This document shows positions 5,477 through 8,905 of a DNA stretch of 8,905 bases, one piece after another. The position numbers and the translations under genes are program-made. The stretch is from Akkermansiaceae bacterium. GTDB taxonomy: Bacteria; Verrucomicrobiota; Verrucomicrobiia; Verrucomicrobiales; Akkermansiaceae. The notes beneath the pieces were generated by a model, which had not been told where the DNA came from, searched no databases, and was given only the letters and a program-made list of their open reading frames with translations. Where the stretch lies: positions 1 through 8,905 of the forward strand of contig JAQGPE010000784.1 of assembly GCA_028293225.1 (NCBI GenBank), written 5' to 3'. Position 1 is the stretch's first letter. Each line of letters opens with the position of its first letter.

Positions 5477-7492
5477 TCATTTCCACTCCTCCCGCAGCTT
5501 ATCGAGCTGCACCTTGAATTCTGGACTCGGCGGACCGACAGTCGCCCTCACCAAATGCTGGGGATCGCTCGCTACGATGTGCCTCTCCAATCCATAACAG
5601 ATGCCGACCACCCCGATGAGAAGAAAAGCCATGCCAAGCATCGGCGCGGTCAGCCGCCGGGCAAGCAAGCGGTGCCGCAGGGTCGCATCGTGACGGAAAA
5701 GGCCGACGATAAACTTCACGATCAGCCAGAGCAATGGGATCGCGGCGTAGATGATCGTCATGTCGGCAAAGACCGCTGCGGCGAAATACTCACTGTGCAG
5801 ATAGAGGAGAATCGTCGCGGTCCCGGCGAGCCCCAGGCCCAGCGCGATGGACCCCAGGACCATCTGCAGGCGCCGGGGCCTCAGCCCCAGAAACGCAGTA
5901 CGGCGATAGAGCTGGACGCGCGCGATATGGAGCGTGACGAGCAGACCGATGAACAGCCCGAAACCGCTGAGAATCGCCAGAGCATCAGTTGCCGAACGCA
6001 CTCCGTAAGGCCGGCTCAAATCCTGCGGCAGCAGATTAACCCCCGCGGCGAGAATCAGTACCGGCGACACCACCGCCACCATGATCAGCAGCCATCCGCT
6101 ACCCTGCCCATGCAGCCTGGACAATACGCGGGTGGTCTGGCCAGACGCTCCGCGAACCGGCAACTGGCGCACAGCTAGCGCCACGGCGAGCACCGTAAAA
6201 AATGCGGCGGCCGCCAGAGCGCGCAGACGCATCTCTAAAATCAGGTCAACCTGCCCCTCCGGCGACCAGGAACCGATGTGCCGTGGATCTCCGTTCGCCT
6301 CCGCTTCTCCAGGGCCGAGGCCGGCAACCATATCGGTGGCCGCCCGGCTCTCCAATACCTTCTTCAGCGCCCAGAGCTTCCGCTCTTCGTCAGGCAGACC
6401 CTGACGCCCCGCGATGCCGGCAAGGTCCTCCAGTGGAAAGAGCCTCACGCTGACCCCGTTCCGCCGTGGGTGATCAGAGGAACAGACGAGCAACGCAACC
6501 CTTCTGACCGCCGCCAGGAGGTCCGCCAGTTTGTCCCGCTCTCCGGCAGCTCCCAGGGCCTCCGCCTGCAACAGGATCCCTTTTCCGTAGGGTTGACGAT
6601 AACGGGTTTGCGACCACCGCATGCAATTCTCGGCAAATCCCGCTTCCAACCGATTCCGCGGCGTGCGCAGGGTTGGCAGGGTGCGGCGGCCGGATTCGGC
6701 GGAGAAATTATTGTAAAATGGCATTCTCGACGCCTGTTCGAATGCGGCGATGCCCTCGGCAAATTTAGCCGGATCGATGACGCGCTGCTTCCGGGTGGTC
6801 GAATCGTAGCGCAAGGCCGCAAAGATCATGACGCTGGACTTCTCCAGAGGCCACAGAGCGTTGTCCGGATCGAGTTTCGGCCATGTCTGATCATAGTCCG
6901 CCGGCATCCCCTGCGTCGCCATGCACTCATAAAAGCTCGCGAGATGATAGAGGACCCGATCTTCGGGGCGCTTCTCCCAGATCGCACGCGAGTCCCTGGC
7001 CCAGTCGGACATGGGATGCAGCAGCGGCTGGTAGACATCCTCTGAAACAACCTGGGATTTCTTCCACGCATCGATCCTGACCTGTAGGAACGCGGGGATC
7101 TTCGACCCGCCATCCAGATCCATTATGACCGCCGGGACTTCCGCGAAACCGCCCAGTAGCAGGAACAGGAACGCCAGGGCAAATCCCGCAATCAGCCCGT
7201 AACGGCTGACTCCCTTGGGCGCGGGATTTCGCTCCAGCCGCGCGACCCCCTGCTCCGGCGTATCGTCTCCCGGACCAGGCTCCGCGTAGGCCATCCGCTG
7301 CTCCAGCTCGGTGCGGACCACATGTCTCAGCTCCGGATTCTCCGGCAGACGCGCGGCAAAAACATCGGGAAAGGAGGGAGCTGCGTCGTCGGGACCGGGG
7401 ATTTCCATGGCAATCGTAGCGGAACGGAGCGGGCCGCGGTCCTTTCCTGCCACAACTCCGGCGGTGCGCCAACCAATCTCCGGCTCATCCAT
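5477..7492 (-). CDS. unknown polytopic membrane protein with large N-terminal loop domain
   Basis: The 671-residue product has a soluble N-terminus (1-98) with a charged helix around PENPELRHVVRTELEQRM, then a first membrane helix (about 99-117). A mostly helical hydrophilic domain of about 300 residues (118-420) follows, where FAEGIAAFEQA and later stretches look vaguely TPR-like. Six more membrane helices lie at about 424-442, 467-485, 502-524, 544-564, 570-600 and 617-635, followed by a short charged tail ending in LREEWK. With seven helices and a cytoplasmic N-terminus, the large domain would face the periplasm and the tail would also be outside. The start at 7492 is chosen for its strong ribosome binding site (GGAGGAGG ending 10 bases upstream); the frame is open further, to 7690, but that would overlap the glycosidase. 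No enzyme motif or named family is recognised, so transport, sensing or scaffold roles all remain open. Confidence 0.8.
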   Translation of the reverse strand: MDEPEIGWRTAGVVAGKDRGPLRSATIAMEIPGPDDAAPSFPDVFAARLPENPELRHVVRTELEQRMAYAEPGPGDDTPEQGVARLERNPAPKGVSRYGLIAGFALAFLFLLLGGFAEVPAVIMDLDGGSKIPAFLQVRIDAWKKSQVVSEDVYQPLLHPMSDWARDSRAIWEKRPEDRVLYHLASFYECMATQGMPADYDQTWPKLDPDNALWPLEKSSVMIFAALRYDSTTRKQRVIDPAKFAEGIAAFEQASRMPFYNNFSAESGRRTLPTLRTPRNRLEAGFAENCMRWSQTRYRQPYGKGILLQAEALGAAGERDKLADLLAAVRRVALLVCSSDHPRRNGVSVRLFPLEDLAGIAGRQGLPDEERKLWALKKVLESRAATDMVAGLGPGEAEANGDPRHIGSWSPEGQVDLILEMRLRALAAAAFFTVLAVALAVRQLPVRGASGQTTRVLSRLHGQGSGWLLIMVAVVSPVLILAAGVNLLPQDLSRPYGVRSATDALAILSGFGLFIGLLVTLHIARVQLYRRTAFLGLRPRRLQMVLGSIALGLGLAGTATILLYLHSEYFAAAVFADMTIIYAAIPLLWLIVKFIVGLFRHDATLRHRLLARRLTAPMLGMAFLLIGVVGICYGLERHIVASDPQHLVRATVGPPSPEFKVQLDKLREEWK

Positions 7493-7501
7493 CCGGCATT
7501 G

Positions 7502-7511
7502 CCTCCTCCCC
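7502..7511 (-). promoter_or_regulatory. ribosome binding site that sets the start at 7492
   Basis: The minus strand reads GGGGAGGAGG here, ending about 10 bases before the ATG at 7492. It is the strongest Shine-Dalgarno in the window and argues against the longer start at 7690. A nearer out-of-frame ATG (7499) meets a stop after four codons. Confidence 0.6.
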
Positions 7512-7572
7512 GGAAGGAATCTCCAGTCCAGATTACTCCGTGCCTCACCTACTCTAACGCCCGGTAGTCCGG

Positions 7573-7650
7573 TCAGCCTGGAGGCCGCGGTGAGGAGGCA
7601 GCCGCCAGGCTGGGGAAAAGCGACAGCAGCAGGAAAGCTGCTGAGGCCAT
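7573..7650 (-). CDS. 25-codon signal-peptide-like ORF overlapping the glycosidase stop
   Basis: The ATG at 7650 overlaps the glycosidase TGA (7650-7652) in a TGATG junction and opens 25 codons. The peptide, MASAAFLLLSLFPSLAAASS then PRPPG, has the hydrophobic core and small-residue cleavage region of a signal peptide but no mature part. It may be chance, the stump of a decayed secreted-protein gene, or a tiny coupled membrane peptide. It also lacks the basic N-terminal residues usual in signal peptides and contains the hairpin at 7624-7643. Confidence 0.2.
   Translation of the reverse strand: MASAAFLLLSLFPSLAAASSPRPPG
7624..7643 (-). terminator. possible hairpin terminator after the glycosidase gene
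   Basis: On the minus strand CAGCAGC, a 6-base loop TTTCCT, then GCTGCTG form a perfect 7-bp stem starting 7 bases after the glycosidase stop, followed by TCGCTTTTCC. The T-run is short and interrupted, so termination would be weak at best. Confidence 0.3.
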
Positions 7651-8905
7651 CACACCGGCTCCAGGGCGATGGCTTGCGCTGTCGCCCCAATGTCCTGCGT
7701 GAAGGTCACGGTGCCGGCCGAGTCCGCCACTACAGTGGACACAGTAGTTCCATCCACCTTCAGGGTGTAGGAGGCTCCCGCCACCAGCCCGGAAACGGTG
7801 TGGGCCGCGCCCGCTGAGGCTGCGCCGCTTTCCGACCAGCGGCGGGCGCCGGCGGTGGTGAGCGGCCATTCCTGGATCGCGAGCGTCACGGCGGCCAGGG
7901 GCTGGCGGGCGATGGTCAGCGCCACCTGGCTACTGGTCCCGGCGTACCATGAGACCAGCGAAGAGGCCGCGTTGACCGCGAAAGGGCCGGGGCTGCTGGC
8001 GGTGAAGCCATCGACCGACGCCGACGATGAGGCGGTGCCGAGCGTGAGCTGATAGGTCTGGCCACGCAGCGGGTAGGTCAGCTGCGTGCCATCCAGCGCG
8101 GCGGTCAGGTGCGGATCGAGCATCAGGCGGTTCCACTGCGGGCGCACGCCGTAGATGTCGCGGAAGAGGCCAACGACGGTCATCGAGTTCCCCGCCAGGA
8201 TGTCATCCCCCGCCCCGGCCTGACTGTTGCGCAGGTAGCGCTGATAGGACAGGCCATCCTTGCGGTACTGGGTCAGCACCCGATTCACATAGTCCACGGC
8301 GATCGACGGGTTGTAGCCGGCATACGAGCGTACCGCCACCTCGCCCCACGACAGGAAGATGTCGCCGTTTTCATAGGTCGGGAAGGTGTTGTCACTGCCT
8401 TCACCCTGAGCATAGGGCAGGAAGCAGAGCGGCCAGTGGAAGAGATTCTCCGCGCGCATCTTGGCCTCCATGGTATCCAGGATCCGCTGGCGTTGCGTGC
8501 TGTCGGCCAGGCCGTAGGCGATGGCGCAGAAGTTCACCGGGGTGACCAGGTTGTTGCCGTGGACAGAGCCGTCCTTGTTGCGCCAGTACGCGAACCAGCC
8601 GTTGGTCGCATCCCAGAAGCCGCCGTCGGTGGTCGCTTTTACAAAGGAGGCCTTCAGCTTGGCCGCGGCAGTGCTATAGGTGGCGGCCTTCGCCGTGTCG
8701 CCGAGCAGGGCCTCACGCTCGCTCCAGAGGGTCAGCGCGTAGTAGAGTTCGGCATTGACCAGGGCGTTCTCACCGGAGGCCCAGACGATGTCGATCCAGT
8801 CGCTGGACTTGCCTTGGGTATTCGAGTCGGTCAGGGCCTCGACCAGGCCGTCACCATCGCTGTCGCGGGTCATCAGCCAGGCCAGTGCGCGTTCGCAAGG
8901 TTCCT
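7650..8905 (-). CDS. six-hairpin (alpha/alpha)6 glycosidase, C-terminal part (runs off right edge)
   Basis: Open from the window edge, giving 417 residues with no start inside the window; an internal Met at 8873 is not the start. The product looks like the catalytic and C-terminal part of a six-hairpin glycoside hydrolase or phosphorylase acting on oligo- or polysaccharide. Numbering from the edge, the support is: the Asp/Gly-rich loop RDSDGDGLVEA (13-23), WIDIVWASGENALVNAELYYAL (36-57), the acidic aromatic segment around PTYENGDIFLSWGEVAVRSY (175-194), and a C-terminal sheet region with YGVRPQWNRLMLDPHL (251-266) plus an RGQTYQLTL strand. That last region resembles the closing sheet of six-hairpin enzymes such as GH94/GH65-type and rhamnosidase-like proteins. 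Asp/Glu near 36, 45 and 178 are catalytic candidates. Residues about 340-417 form a beta-rich tail (SGLVAGASYTLKVDGTTVS). Substrate and exact GH family are not determinable. Confidence 0.8.
   Translation of the reverse strand, partial: EPCERALAWLMTRDSDGDGLVEALTDSNTQGKSSDWIDIVWASGENALVNAELYYALTLWSEREALLGDTAKAATYSTAAAKLKASFVKATTDGGFWDATNGWFAYWRNKDGSVHGNNLVTPVNFCAIAYGLADSTQRQRILDTMEAKMRAENLFHWPLCFLPYAQGEGSDNTFPTYENGDIFLSWGEVAVRSYAGYNPSIAVDYVNRVLTQYRKDGLSYQRYLRNSQAGAGDDILAGNSMTVVGLFRDIYGVRPQWNRLMLDPHLTAALDGTQLTYPLRGQTYQLTLGTASSSASVDGFTASSPGPFAVNAASSLVSWYAGTSSQVALTIARQPLAAVTLAIQEWPLTTAGARRWSESGAASAGAAHTVSGLVAGASYTLKVDGTTVSTVVADSAGTVTFTQDIGATAQAIALEPV

Noticed and set aside
5348..6178. 276-codon plus-strand ORF opposite the membrane-protein gene
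   Set aside because: Rich in Gln, Arg, His and Pro with no hydrophobic core, as expected for the complement of membrane helices.
6278..7045. 255-codon plus-strand ORF opposite the membrane-protein loop domain
   Set aside because: Antisense shadow without ribosome binding site or recognisable motif.
7493..7690. Extending the membrane-protein gene to an earlier start at 7690
   Set aside because: The extra 66 residues look like non-coding translation (many Pro/Arg/Gly, no hydrophobic logic), overlap the glycosidase end, and lie upstream of a very strong ribosome binding site serving 7492.
1..8905. CRISPR arrays, tRNA or rRNA genes, insertion sequences, phage or defence genes
   Set aside because: I saw no regularly spaced repeats, tRNA-like cloverleaf, transposase motifs or terminal inverted repeats on either strand.

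Overview
The window is GC-rich and densely coding, and it looks like a chromosomal segment of a Verrucomicrobia-type bacterium (Luteolibacter/Verrucomicrobiaceae-like). This is inferred from an ECF sigma factor extended by a membrane segment and a long repeat domain, from W...DPxAAxxW repeat proteins, and from several membrane proteins without a recognisable family. No rRNA, tRNA, CRISPR array, transposase or phage gene is visible. There is no gene-free stretch longer than about 300 bases.

Left part (1-3895). A LysE/RhtB-type amino-acid exporter runs off the left edge on the minus strand. Diverging from it is a plus-strand cluster: a 636-residue ECF sigma factor whose C-terminal two thirds is a membrane segment plus alpha-helical repeats; a translationally overlapping gene (TGATG junction) for a 469-residue membrane-anchored protein built from the same repeats; and, 63 bases further on, a 42-residue lipoprotein-like peptide. 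The two large proteins end in the same motif, a tryptophan-centred repeat closing with a His-x-Leu-Pro-type tail. They could be a sigma factor and a co-made sensor or partner with homologous outer domains. This is the best candidate for a poorly described system here. Short TGTCAC/TGTGAC elements lie 40, 40 and 41 bases before the starts of the exporter, sigma and lipoprotein genes.

Middle (3922-5406), minus strand. Two tandem paralogues each have an N-terminal four-cysteine zinc ribbon, a coiled coil, two membrane helices and a basic C-terminal helix. Each carries an identical 12-base sequence at nearly the same distance (37 or 38 bases) before its start. A 69-residue small protein with a good ribosome binding site lies upstream of them.

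Right part (5477-8905), minus strand. A 671-residue protein with one N-terminal membrane helix, a helical loop domain of about 300 residues and six further membrane helices, function unknown. Upstream of it is the C-terminal part of a secreted-type six-hairpin glycosidase with a C-terminal beta module, cut by the right edge. Between these two is a 25-codon signal-peptide-like ORF overlapping the glycosidase stop, and a small hairpin.

The clusters are convergent: plus-strand genes end at 3895 and minus-strand genes end at 3922.
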